Source: Ifrita kowaldi (taxonomy: Eukaryota; Chordata; Aves; Passeriformes; Cinclosomatidae). From it: a DNA stretch of 64,000 nucleotides. The notes under the pieces are model-generated. The model saw only the letters and a program-made list of their open reading frames with translations. It was not told where the DNA came from and did not search any database. Positions 36,301 to 48,110 of this stretch are shown here, piece by piece (position 1 is the stretch's first letter; each line of letters begins with the position of its first letter). The stretch covers positions 1 through 64,000 of the forward strand of contig VZRS01009624.1 of assembly GCA_013398055.1 (NCBI GenBank), read 5' to 3'. Position numbers and translations under genes: made by a program.

Positions 36301-39300
36301 AAAAAGTGGGTCTAAAAGGAGAGAAACAAAGATTTCTTTTTGTGAATATGGTCATGTAACAGGACAGCAAAGAACCTGGACCAACTCAGAGCAAGAGGTA
36401 TTTACACAGCTCCAAATCCAACAGCAGTTGGATTTCTGAAGCTCCTTTTCACTTTCTCCTCAGTAGCAATTTGCTTCCATCTCTATGAAAATAAAAATTT
36501 TAGAGACATTCCGATTTCCTCACATTCCAGAGCCCCTCTTCCTTTTTCCCCTAACACAAAAAATCAAGCGCCTGTGTGCTCAGCAGCTCCTTGGGTGTTA
36601 AATCCTTACCTGCTCCTCTTCCAAAGCCCTTCCAACAAGGGGTTTGGCACATCTGCCTTACTGCCAGAAGATTTTCACAGAGTTAAACTGCCACGTCTAC
36701 AAACCACATTGTGTTGACCATTCTGAAAACCAGAGCCACCTCAAACTGAAAGGTGCATTTATTCACATTTAAAAGATAACCAGAGAAATCACTGACATTA
36801 ATTTATTTCCCTCAGAGATTCCTTCCTGACCCTGTAAGCAGCAGACTTGGAGTCACATATGTTTATTCTTACAGCCCGGGGACCAAAATCCCTTCACAAA
36901 GACAAGATATTTAAAATCTCTCCTTCTTAGAGAGCCAGCTTTATTTCAGGCATCTTAAAGAGAAAATCACATTCCCTCCACAGAGTGCTCTGTTAAGAGC
37001 CTGGACATGGATGAGGCACTGCCCAGACCCTAAACTCAGTAACTGGAATTTAAGGCTTTTATCCAAGCTGCAGCTTTGTCTACACTGCAATATTTTGTGA
37101 GTTTCTTATCTAGCTGAGTGGGGAAAACCCCCCAAACTTTCATCATGAGGACAATGCTAATTTTTTTTTGTTTTTCTTTATTTAAATGTTGTGCCATGGA
37201 CAGACACCTAGGTCACCAATTCCCTGAAATCACTGCCACGTCCCCTGCCCTCAGCTATGTCACCAGACCACTCAAACACTAATGAAAGTGTGTGAATACA
37301 GCATTTAAAAGTGAAAATTCTAGGAAAAGATATTTCCATACTGGTTTCAGCTAACACAAACTATAATTTAAAATGGTGTCTTGGTTTGGTAACTTCTGGG
37401 AAATTTGTCTGCACTGATTTCAGCAGATTTATTTTGACACAACTGAGAGCTGAGCCCTCCACATTAAATGTGCAAAACTTCTGCACTAGTTCCAAAGCAG
37501 AGTCCCCAGCAAATTTACCTTAAGTGGGACAGCTCTTGCAAACTAATCAATAATCCTCTCCTCCTAATTTCCCACAAGAGTGTAAACATTTTGTGGTAGA
37601 TTTCTTGATTACATGAAATCTCCCTGAGGGTTCTTCACCCTGGAGCTTAACAAATGACACCACACATCAGATGGGAGCCAGACAGAATATATCCAGTCAC
37701 CTGCCTTCTGATGAATCCACTGCTCAAAAATCAAATCAAAGATGTGATCTTACAGGAAGATGTTTATTCCCCACATCTTTCTTTACAGGAAACAGCTTCT
37801 TCCTTTAAGTCAAAATCCTTAATCATGAAGTGAGTCCATGTTGGTGGGCCTAATTCCACAAAATCTCTAAGCTCAGAGAAACCCCAAGTGCAAGGGTGGT
37901 TTGACTTTTCCTGCCAGCATCTGGGATGCAGCAATTCAACAGCTGGAAAGGTAAAAAGCACCCACTAAGTCAGTGGTGACCCTGGCCAGTAAAAAGAGCA
38001 ACCTGGATAGCAAGAAACCAAGGCCCACAGCCAAGATAACTTCAAGTTATTCGATATTGATTCAATATTAAAATCCTCTTTGTTCTACTGAAGTCAAAAT
38101 GAAATATTTTTATGTATTTTGAGCCTTATTAAAACCTATTCTTCCTTTTTAAAACAAAACTTAATTGAAACCAGCTAGAAGAAGAAAGCTTCATTTATCA
38201 CGAAGTGACATTTTGTAATTAAAATACAGTTCAGAACAAAATGTTTAGCTGCAAAGGCGTGAATTTTCCCTTCTTCACCGTTGCTGCCAACATGCTATTA
38301 TTATGAGCGCAGTTAGAACCAGAAAACTGGCTGTTGCTTCTTTCCACTGAAAATTAACTGGAAGGAAAACAGGGATTGTTTGTCTAAAAAAAATGCCAAC
38401 TTTCTCTCTTTTTAAGGCACGGTGGAGATGCAGCGCTGAGACCACGCACTGAGTTCTGTGGGGCTGGTCTGGGCATGATAGCTAGTGGAAAGTAATTAAA
38501 AATAGCAACAATTCCTGCTCCTTTCTCACTCTCCTTTCCTTGAAGGCTCCATTTTCAGGTCAACTCATCCTTTATTGAAACAGCTGCTCCGTGTGACTTC
38601 CTCTAAACCTCCTCACAAGTTCACAAGGCTCTTCACATACAGCAGTACCCCCAAAATCATCCTAGGAAATCTGGAAGTTCCAGTTGGCAGCAGATTAAGA
38701 GCAGGAAAGAAGCATCAGGTTATGGACAGCTGGCTACAAACCTGACCATCCTTAAATTTCCGTACGTGGGTCTCGACCAAAACAATCAGGTTGGCTTTAG
38801 CATGGAATCCTTTGGGATTGTAACCATGAAAATTGTACGCAGTGCACAATGAGCATTGTCTTTTATTCTCACTTCTGGTGCCTAAAATGCTGAAAGGGCT
38901 CTCTGCTTGTAATAACCATAAGCTGTTGTAAGCCGGAAACCCAAAGCTGACTGGCAAATTTCTCTGGGATACATCAAGTCGTTCATTCCTTTTCCTAAAA
39001 CAACATTCCGGGTGCTAGGAAAATCTCTGTGTCTGTGCACAGCAGCAATAAACACAAACCTCCTCACAGAGGCACAGAAAACGTACAAGGAACTCTCATT
39101 CCTGCACGCAGAATGGAAGATGGAACAACCACTTCCACTGCGCCTTCCACTTTGAGACGCAAACAAAAGGAGCAGAATTTGGTTTCAAAACCTGCCAGCG
39201 AACTCATGATGAAAAACACTGAGTGATGGAAACACTCTTGCTCCCCTCACAAAGTGAGCATGCTCCCGGGGCTCTGAAGTAGGTTAATACCACGATTACA

Positions 39301-42034
39301 GCATTTGCAGAGGTTGGCAATGCTGCTCCCATCTCCTGCTGTACTCAGGCACTAAATGAATAAGAATGTTTCTGGTACGAAGGTTAAGTACATTAAAGAA
39401 GAGGAATTTGAAGCTTTAGCCACACCTCCGGCTGACACAAGAAATAAAAACCTGCAGGATCCAATGGCTCGAGATGCTCAGAGTGATTCAGTGCTTTTGG
39501 CACAATTTTCCCATCTCCAACACCACTTAGGAGGTTTTTTAAAAAGGGAGCACAAAGAGCCACCTCCAATCACACAAAGAGTCCAGCTTCAGTTTAATAT
39601 AATCAGTGTTGGGATTCACTGCCCTTGAATCCAGTTCCCTTTCTAACTGGTGTGTGAAACACCCTCATTTGGAGGAATTCCACCACTGCCAATGCAAGCC
39701 CTGGCCCAGCTGCACATTCACTGGGATAAGGCTGTTCCAGCTGCACTCCAAACTCTCCCCCTCTCTAATGGCTGAATTCCACATTCAAAGCTGAAATTTT
39801 CATGAAAGAAAAGTGTTTCCCTCAACAATTCTGACTTAGCGTTTACTTAATACAACTTATTAGGCTTGAGATGAGTAAATGTGTAAATTCATGTATCTAA
39901 GTAGATGAAATTCTGATGAATAGGAACATATTGGTTATGAAATCTCAGACCTCAAAGGCCATCACACAAAGCAGATCAAACGAAAACCCTGCTCCAAATG
40001 CTGGCAAAGGAACTTTGAGAGGTGATGCACCTGGAATATTTTGCCTTGGTCACAGCAGCATAAGCATATTAATGTTTTCTAGACATGAGAGAGTTTGGCT
40101 GACTAAATATCCATATTCCAGGGATGCTTAGTTTATATAAACAGCACTGGCAAGAGGGAACTGCTTGTGCTATACACTTACTAATTAAGATAATTCACTT
40201 CTGAGTGTAAAAATACTAAAATTATGTTTTTAGGAGAGAACACCCAGTTCCTTCTTTCAAGTCTGTTGGTTTTTTTCTCCTCACAGACCCCCATTTCCAA
40301 ATCTTTCCGCTTGTCAGTTCCAAATAACTTGGTTAAAAAAAATGGTATCTAAAGGGTTTTGAGTTTAATGCAGGCCAATAACCTTGAATATTTTAAAGCA
40401 GCTAGAAAGAAGCTTAACCACACATTTCAGCAAGTCTAAAGAGACATAATTTGAAAGGTATTTACAGCTAGTGCCTCTTTATTTTCACATCTCAGGCTTT
40501 TAGAACCTTTGCTCTAAACCTAAAGGGGAAATTTTCTCCCTTTGAACTGGGTTACTTCAAATGGAAACTTCATTACTGATGTTAGAGAATTCAGTCTCCT
40601 CCAAACATCATCTGCTTTGAGAGAGAAAAGTAAATCAGCTTGTGTTTGGATATAATTAGTGTGGAATGACAGAAATGACAAAGTCTGGCCTGCAGAGGTT
40701 ATGGGGCATTAACAAAAGATGATGCTGTAATAGCTTAGATTTCTCTGCTGGAGATAGACTGTGTGGAACAGAGCAAGAAGAAAGCACAGAATATGTAATG
40801 CTGCCCTCACCGAGTTCATCTGGTGGTCAGTGAACTCACACGAGCTCCAAGTCACATTTCCGAAGATAACTTCACAGTCCTGAAAAAACACATTAAGAGA
40901 GGCACCTCTGGTGTATTTTTCCCCCTCTGTCTCTAACTGGAGCAATCCCTTGCAATCCAGCAGTGGGAAAAAATTCTCTCATATTCACCACACAAATGTA
41001 ATAAAATATAGGAGTCCCCTTTGACAACTTCACACAAAGGTGTAGCTCTGACTTTCTCACTTTTGTATTGGCCAACAATTCCAAATGAGCTTCCTCGTTA
41101 TGAAATATTCAAAACCAGATTAAATGTCAGTATGACTTGGAGTAAAAGGTGAGAAACAACTTGCTTTTCAGATCTTCAAGGCTTCCAATTTCCTCTGTTG
41201 TGAACATTTTACTACAAACAAACTGGACTACAGTAGCAAATATCAGGTTACTTGTTTCAAGTGACATCTTTACATGTCAATCTTAACAGGCAACAGGAAA
41301 TCCATTTTCCATAGAAGTCCTTACTGCACCTTCAAATTTACATTGATTGCTTCATTACCAAAAGAACACAAATCTCCCCTCAAAATCCTTTTCTTGTAAT
41401 GATATTTTGTCTTAAAAACAGAGGAGTTTAATGCAAAGACACAAAGTATTTCTTACCAACACACAATAATTTCCCATACTAGAAATCCAATATCTGACTG
41501 CTCTATGGACATTTTGCTCCAAATAATTGGTTCTACCACAAGATTAAAAAAAAACAACCCCGAACCTCCTCTTTATCTTCATAATCTTTTCAGCACACCA
41601 GCAGTTTATGCATTGAATAGAATATGAGGAATTACTGAATTAAGAAATTACTGCAGAGAGTTTACTAGGTTTTTAAATCTATGGAATATATATTTACTTT
41701 AGCTTTATTTGCTTAAATGACCATGTCCCTGAAAATGACTGTGAGATAATTTAAAATGAATGAATAATGAAATTAAGATAAAATCCTAAATGTTCTTAAA
41801 CACAGTAAAGGTTCGCTGCTTTCATGATATCTGACCCCAGGATCCTTGTTGCTCTCTTAAATATCTCTCCATAAAAAAATCCAAGCCATGAACCTACAAA
41901 TCAGCACTTAAGTGAACTTTCAGGATGGTAGGACTCCTTTCAAGCTGTTTTTGAACACCCAAGCTGTGTTTCACTGAAGTAAACATCTAGCAGTGAGTGG
42001 GACCACCTACACTTGTCTTGTAGGGAAGGACTTG

Positions 42035-42165
42035 GCCTAAAAATAATTACTATTAATTAGCATTATCCTGGACTTCATTAACATATGCACATGCAGATGA
42101 GCTTCAAAGTATGGGCCTTTGCAGCATTCTAGAGTTAGATAATTTCTAATAAACCTCAGCATCAC
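42035..42165. promoter_or_regulatory. Candidate conserved noncoding block with homeodomain/POU-like words
   Basis: The block includes ATTACTATTAATTAGCATTA with several TAAT/ATTA cores, then ATATGCACATGCAGATGAG, which has octamer-like (ATGCA) words and a CAGATG E-box in about 30 bases. The combination resembles neural developmental enhancers, but I judge it only by motif clustering. Confidence is low. Confidence 0.22.
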
Positions 42166-44603
42166 TGAAGATTGTTCACCCCTCTGCCCTAACCCTGGGA
42201 TCATGTTAAGTATCCGTATCTTAACCAACTCTCAGTCTCTTCTCATTTGGTCCTCTGCCAAAATAATCCCTCCCAAACCCTGCTCTGACCACTCCTCTGA
42301 GGGCCTGCACTGATGTCCAGTCATTCAGACTTCTCATTTTAAACTTATTTAAGAGGTATGGACAAAAAGAATTTTCCTGAGATGTAAGGAATTTAGATTT
42401 AGATCCCATCAATATCTATATATTCACATTCAGGCTGGGGTCATGCAAACAAAGCAGGCAGCTCCATCCTGGCTGCCAAGCACAGAAAGCAGCCCCAAAT
42501 GGAGCACATTCCCTGACCACTGTCCTTCCATTCACTGAGCAGGACAAAGGTCTCCAGGAAACAGCAAGATGAGCTCAGCTCATTAAAAGCTGTATGAAAA
42601 TGTATATCCTGAAGGGATGTTAAATGAGGTTTACACAGGCAACTTTGAGGCTCTGCTTCCTTAGAATTTTAGTGCTTAACCTTACAGCCCCAGCATTTCT
42701 TTAATGCAATTAAACAGAGGCATAGATATAATGTATTGCTTTAGTTATAGTCTGGCACAGGGAAAGAAAATAGGCAAGAGAGAGAAAGAATTCTGTAGGT
42801 AGCTTTCATTTTGATCTCCAGAGCCTCTCGAGCAGTGCCATCCTTTCTATGTGCTCACCACAGCAGAGGCTGTGTTCTGCCACATCCAGTTTTACTGGGA
42901 AGGGCTGGTAACAGATTATTTTTAAAGAGACACTTCAGACAGGTGCATTTTATTAAAACGAACTATAAACCATAAACATCCTACACTAGTAAATACAGCA
43001 AACACTAAACACACCTAGGTAACCATGTCAATATTAAACTTAGCCATGCCTGAGTACAGAGTACACCCAATTTCCCTGGTGCATTCAATTCACTTTATGT
43101 GACTTTGGACATTTGAATTCAATTTAAAACTTACACAGGCAACACAAGGTATAAAAAAAGAGATTAGTTCATCCAACTACTACTGGTGTTTTTGCCTTCC
43201 ACCTAGTTATCAGCACATTATTGTGACGTGTGAATATTACCCTCTTATTACTTTGAAGGCAATTTTATATTTAAAATGAAATTAATAGCTAACCTCAAAA
43301 GACTGCACTTAATTTCATTTCACTCCCTGAATCATCCTTTTCACCACACAATTCTTCCTCTAACTAAACTAAGAGCATAAGAGGTGTAATTATAGATCAC
43401 ATATTAGCTGTTCAACATTTGCTGGTGGTTAAGGTGGGGTAGACATTAAAGTTGACTCCAGAGGAAGCTGCTGCTCCTGTTGCTTGCAGAAGAGTCTGCT
43501 GCGAAATGCTAATATTTAGGAAGTCAAGGCTGGAGCCTTCTGTGCTTTTGGACAACTTTGCAGGATATCTTATGGCCACTGAGACCACTGCCAGGAGGAT
43601 CTGGGAGAGGAAGAATCCCCCCAGACCCTGTAGCCCATCAGTCACCTCCAATGGAAGACGCTGGGAACAAGATCATCCCCATTTCTTTGGTTCCACTCCT
43701 AATGACTTTTGTGTTGATGGAGCAACAGCTCGTTTGCTTCCCTGACTGCCCCATCACAAAGAAAGACCATTCCCACCTCTGCTTCAAACTCGATCTGTCT
43801 GGAGCAAGGGAAGGTTGTTTTGGGACTTGCAGCCAAATGACAATTCACCCTACTCCTCCTGTTTTTAATGCTGCGCTGCAGCAATGAGTAATGCTGTCTC
43901 TGGGAAATGGAAGTGAAAGCTACTCTGTTCTTGTCAGAATAATAATGGATATTGTGTTGGCAACTACTCTCCTGCACTGCACAACTGCATAAATAAAAGG
44001 AATTGGGAAAAGCCAGGAGTAAATAAACAGGGTAAACTCGGCTGCTTGCAAGTAAGTGATAACTTGGTTTGGTGTTTCAGCCTGGGCAATGAGAACAGGA
44101 TAAACACTGTGTCTAAATCAGAAGAGATTTCAACCCCACTGATCCTCATCTGTGGAGAGAGGCTGTGGGGGGAGGCTCTAAGCAGAAACCTCTAAGAGGT
44201 TTTAAGAGCGTCTCCACACGAGGTTTTACAGCCAGGAACAGACTGAAAATGGCCTTTGGCAACTCTCAGGTTTAGTTCAGTGCTAACTGGGATGTCAGCT
44301 TTGCCCCCACTACTGTTACAAGGAGAAGGAGAGATGCCAATGAGCATTAAAGTACATTCCTTTCTTTTTCATACAAAAGACCCCTACAAACACATTACTT
44401 AGTTAAGCAAACTAAATATTGTCGCATCTGCAAAACCAAGCAAATGTCAAAGCAGAAAAATGCTCTTTTTCCTCTCCTTATACCAACACTAGCTATTATA
44501 GAAAACAATGTTTAGATAAAAACAGTACAAATAGGATGTCATTATTTCTGAGGACATGTTTATCTCTAATTCACTTTCAAGAGAAATGTTATATTTCAAC
44601 ACA

Positions 44604-44675
44604 TTCACAGAATAAGCTGAGCTGGAAGGGACTCACGAGGAACATCCACTCTATCACTGGACAACCCAAATACAT
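44604..44675 (-). mobile_element. Degenerate CR1 LINE 3' fragment
   Basis: Plus-strand reading TTCACAGAATAAGCTGAGCT, then GGAAGGGACTCACGAGGA, then ACATCCACT and GGACAACCCAAA resembles the reverse complement of an avian CR1 subfamily end (the form with '...AGCTGAGTTGGAAGGGACCCACAAGGATCATC...'). The match is short and diverged, and the sequence outside it is not recognisable. Confidence 0.6.
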
Positions 44676-45040
44676 TCCATGTATTTATAATATATTACCT
44701 TTATTCTGGAGGACCAATAATGTCCATATTGATCCTACAGACAGAATCATGTATGAGGATCACAGCCACATCTTCTCCTTACTCCTGAGGAGCACAGTGA
44801 ATGTCTGCCCTGACATATTTATCACAGGAAGTCTGAGCCCATTGCTTGGCCAAATTCCCTACATATTTCTTTGAGCTCTTGAAGAGGAATATACCACAAG
44901 GCATGAATGAAGGGTTTACAGTTTCTGTTGTAGTATTTCAAAATGCCACCAGTTCTGTGGGCAAGTTTTTCTTAACCAGAAGTTGTCAGTGTTCTGTGAC
45001 ATCAAGGAGACAGTTATTTTTCATCTGAAGTTTTTGTGGC

Positions 45041-45081
45041 TATAGATAGATATAGATATATATAGATATATAGATATATTT
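45041..45081. repeat. TATAGA/TAGATA simple-sequence repeat
   Basis: An imperfect microsatellite of TAGATA and TATAGA units spans about 41 bp and ends in ATATATTT. It is a simple-sequence tract, likely length-polymorphic, with no function evident. Confidence 0.9.
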
Positions 45082-46639
45082 CTGATTCAGGCTGCTTAGA
45101 CACACAAACCAAACCCTGTCTCTATTAACCTGCAGATTCCTCCACAGTTTTTTCTTTGCAAGAAGATTAATGAAATTACTGTGATATCAACACTGAGAGA
45201 GAGTGAAATGGGCTGGTTAAAGCACAAAATACGAAACAGGATCCTCAGATTACACACCAAGATCTGCCCTGATTTGTGCTGTAATCTTTGGAAAGTAACT
45301 GAGAGATCCGCACTGGCTTTTGATGCACAGATCTAACTGCCTTTGAAAACAAGTTACATTCCCCCCATATGTCCATAGGTCAAGAAAGCTCATGATTTTC
45401 CATAAATTATCTAAGATTATGTAAAATTGGAGGGATTTTCCCTAGTAATATGAAGAAGTATACACTGCAATAATGTGGACATCAATGCTAAGTGTTATCT
45501 GTTTATCTCAGGGAGAATTAGGGAGGCAATTTAATGGTGGGATCAAGCTAATATTCCAAATTTACTTGTCTTTTATACCCCTTCAGCAAAATGGGAGCAG
45601 TTATCAACACAGCTGATACCTCTAATCTGTATTATACAGTGAGCAACATTTTATCACATTTTATGGGAAATTCTGCAAGTAATAATAATGTTGATGGAAA
45701 AGGCAAAATGTTTCAGAAAATTACAAATGCTCAAATGCACGGAGTGAAACATGCTGACAGAAATGTTATTTATTAATATTTATTAGGCAAGCAAGTATCT
45801 TTGGATGAAGAATGCTACAAAAACATTATCATCATCAGTATACTTGTCCCTGTAGAATATTTCTCTGTGAGCCATATTAGGAAACTTCTACTAATCCAAA
45901 CCTCTGGAGGCATTTCAGCTACTAATCTGGATGAATTAGGTCACTCCTGCTCAGTTATTCATTACACGATAGAATTTTCTTCCCTGAACTCTCTAAACAA
46001 AACTTTCCATTCACAAAAGTTCTAATCTGAATTTCGCAATTTTGCTGGGAGTCTTTGCAATGACTGCAAGCAGAGAAAAAAAGTTTCCCAGAAAATTAAT
46101 TTATTTGCCTGTTTAGAAGTTCTACCTCCTTATCAGCCCCAGTCCCACTTTCTCCATATTTCAGTCAAATCTCAGAGGTAGTTTTAGAGCATAAGAGGAT
46201 GAAGCCAGGTACAAGGTACAGCACAGGCTGAACTGGAGGCACAGGATGCACAGGTGATGCTCACAGCAGGCTTCCCAGTGCAGAGCCAGCCCTGGAGCAC
46301 AGGAACACCCACCTGGATTTATGGACTGTTACATGACTCAAATCCTCTCTGGAATATGCACTGCATTAAGCTGGTTACTGTTTTAAACTGAAATGCTTTG
46401 ATGACTGCTAAAACATTGAGGAATTAAAACAGAAGCTCTCAAGAAACCTTATTCTTAATATTCAACAGATTATCGGTTCCTCTGCTGAGGAGCAGCAAAG
46501 TAACGCCAGCCTCCACCTTAGTTTAGGCAGATTTCCCCCAATTAAAAACAACAGTAAACATCATATCTGCAACAAGAGACAACATCCATCACCCCCAAAG
46601 AAGCCTTCAATTAACAACCACAGGCCCTCTTTGGTACGT

Positions 46640-46930
46640 GGTATTTAAACTAGAATTCATGAGCTCTCTAATTGATGATAGGTTATTGGATAACCCTTGT
46701 TAATTATAGCTACACAATGTCAAAATTAATGATTTTCCCACCCCCTTTCAACTTGAGAATGAATTCATAACTTATATCAAGACACAAAAGACGTGCAATT
46801 AATATTGTCAGTAATCATTTCACAAAAGAGATTTGTTAAAGGCAGGCATGTGGACACAATTAGTGTATCAATTAATATTGCTGTTACTTGATCTATAAAT
46901 TATTGAAAAACTCATAGCTACTGAAAGGAA
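46640..46930. promoter_or_regulatory. Candidate regulatory block rich in TAAT/ATTA homeodomain cores
   Basis: This AT-rich stretch has many TAATTA, AATTAAT and ATTGATGA words: CTAATTGATGATAGG, TTAATTATAGC, AAAATTAATGATTTTCC and GTAATCATTTC. A 12-bp word, CAATTAATATTG, occurs twice (46796-46807 and 46869-46880), 73 bp apart. It is not simple sequence and looks like an enhancer-type homeodomain-site cluster. That it is conserved or active is inference from composition only. Confidence 0.3.
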
Positions 46931-47639
46931 ACAAAGCAAATCCACTCCCAATCAATGGAAGAAGCTCCTCTGTTCATTACTCTTTAGATCAAATTCGAGT
47001 TTTGCTGGATTCCACAAATCTTAGCTACACAATCAGAAAAATAAATGAACCTATACCAATGTGACATCTTGAAATGCCTCATTACAGTGATGACGCTTTA
47101 ATTGTTGTTAGCTGATCACGAAGTTTGAAAAAAAAAAAGTTAATTCATTAAAAAAGTAATCCACCATCACTGTTGATAGCACTTATTATTTTAAACAGAA
47201 GTTCTGGAAACTGGAAACTTTGAAATCTGGAAACAAAGCCGTAAAAACTGATTCCTGTGTGTCAGCAAAATTGTAACTTTTACATCCACCAGAAACCTCC
47301 ATTCCACTCTCAAGTTTAGCAATGATCAGTGCAAAGATCAGATTCAAATGAGGTCTAAGAAGCCCAAAACAGGACTTGGGTAGCGTTAGGCACCTATGAT
47401 GAAAACTGACAATGACAAAACATAGCCTCGTTTAAAGGCTTCCTATCCCCAACGGCTTTTAAACTAACTAGGTAGCTGCTGTTTGATCTTAGTCTGACTA
47501 GAGTTTTGCTCCTGGGGATGCAAAGGTTTTCCTTTAGATAGTTAGACAGACCCCAGCCTCTCATTAGTGGTTAAAAGACCCAGGAAATAGATGTGACTCT
47601 GCCAGAGGCCCAATCCACACGTGAACGGTCCCGTGGCCG

Positions 47640-48110
47640 CTGCATTCCTTTTAATCAGGAGTCAAGAGAGATAAAATGGGACACTTAAAGCTTTTTGCCA
47701 TCCTGATCCCAAGAGGATCAGACTCAGATCTCCCACCTCCAAGCCAGTCCTGCCACGCAAACCCTCCCTGCTGCAAGTTCCTCACCTGGCATGAACCAGC
47801 TCCCCGTGCGGAGCCCACTCTTGCTCTCCCTCCTGGAGCACGGCTTGGACACTTGGACATCCATCCAGCAAGGACAGAGTGCCCAGCTCAGCGTGAGGAG
47901 AAGACATCCAGCTCCAGCAGAGCACGTCCCACCCTCTCTAAATGCCCCATTCCTACTGGCTGGGTGCAGCAATCCCTGGCTTGGCGCCCTGCCCGCTCCG
48001 AGAGCTGCTTCCCGATGCCACGTGCTTCCCACACACTCTGGAAACCCATTAAACAAGGGAATCTCCCCCAAGGGGACCCTCAGCATCGAGGGTTGCCACG
48101 CTGACTGTCA
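47640..48110. other. GC-rich island within intron 1
   Basis: This roughly 470-bp stretch is clearly richer in G+C than the surrounding intron and contains several CpGs (for example near 47806-47816 and 47982-48020). Stops are rare, so long frames overlap: plus 47676-48104 (142 codons), plus 47791-48204 (137) and minus 48086-47724 (120). Because three frames on both strands are open together, composition rather than coding is the likeliest reason. It could be a diverged repeat, a small CpG-bearing regulatory element or an unrecognised noncoding exon. Confidence 0.4.

Noticed and set aside
44419..44874. 151-codon plus-strand open frame
   Set aside because: No recognisable protein and it runs through a CR1 remnant at 44604-44675, so it is not a real gene.
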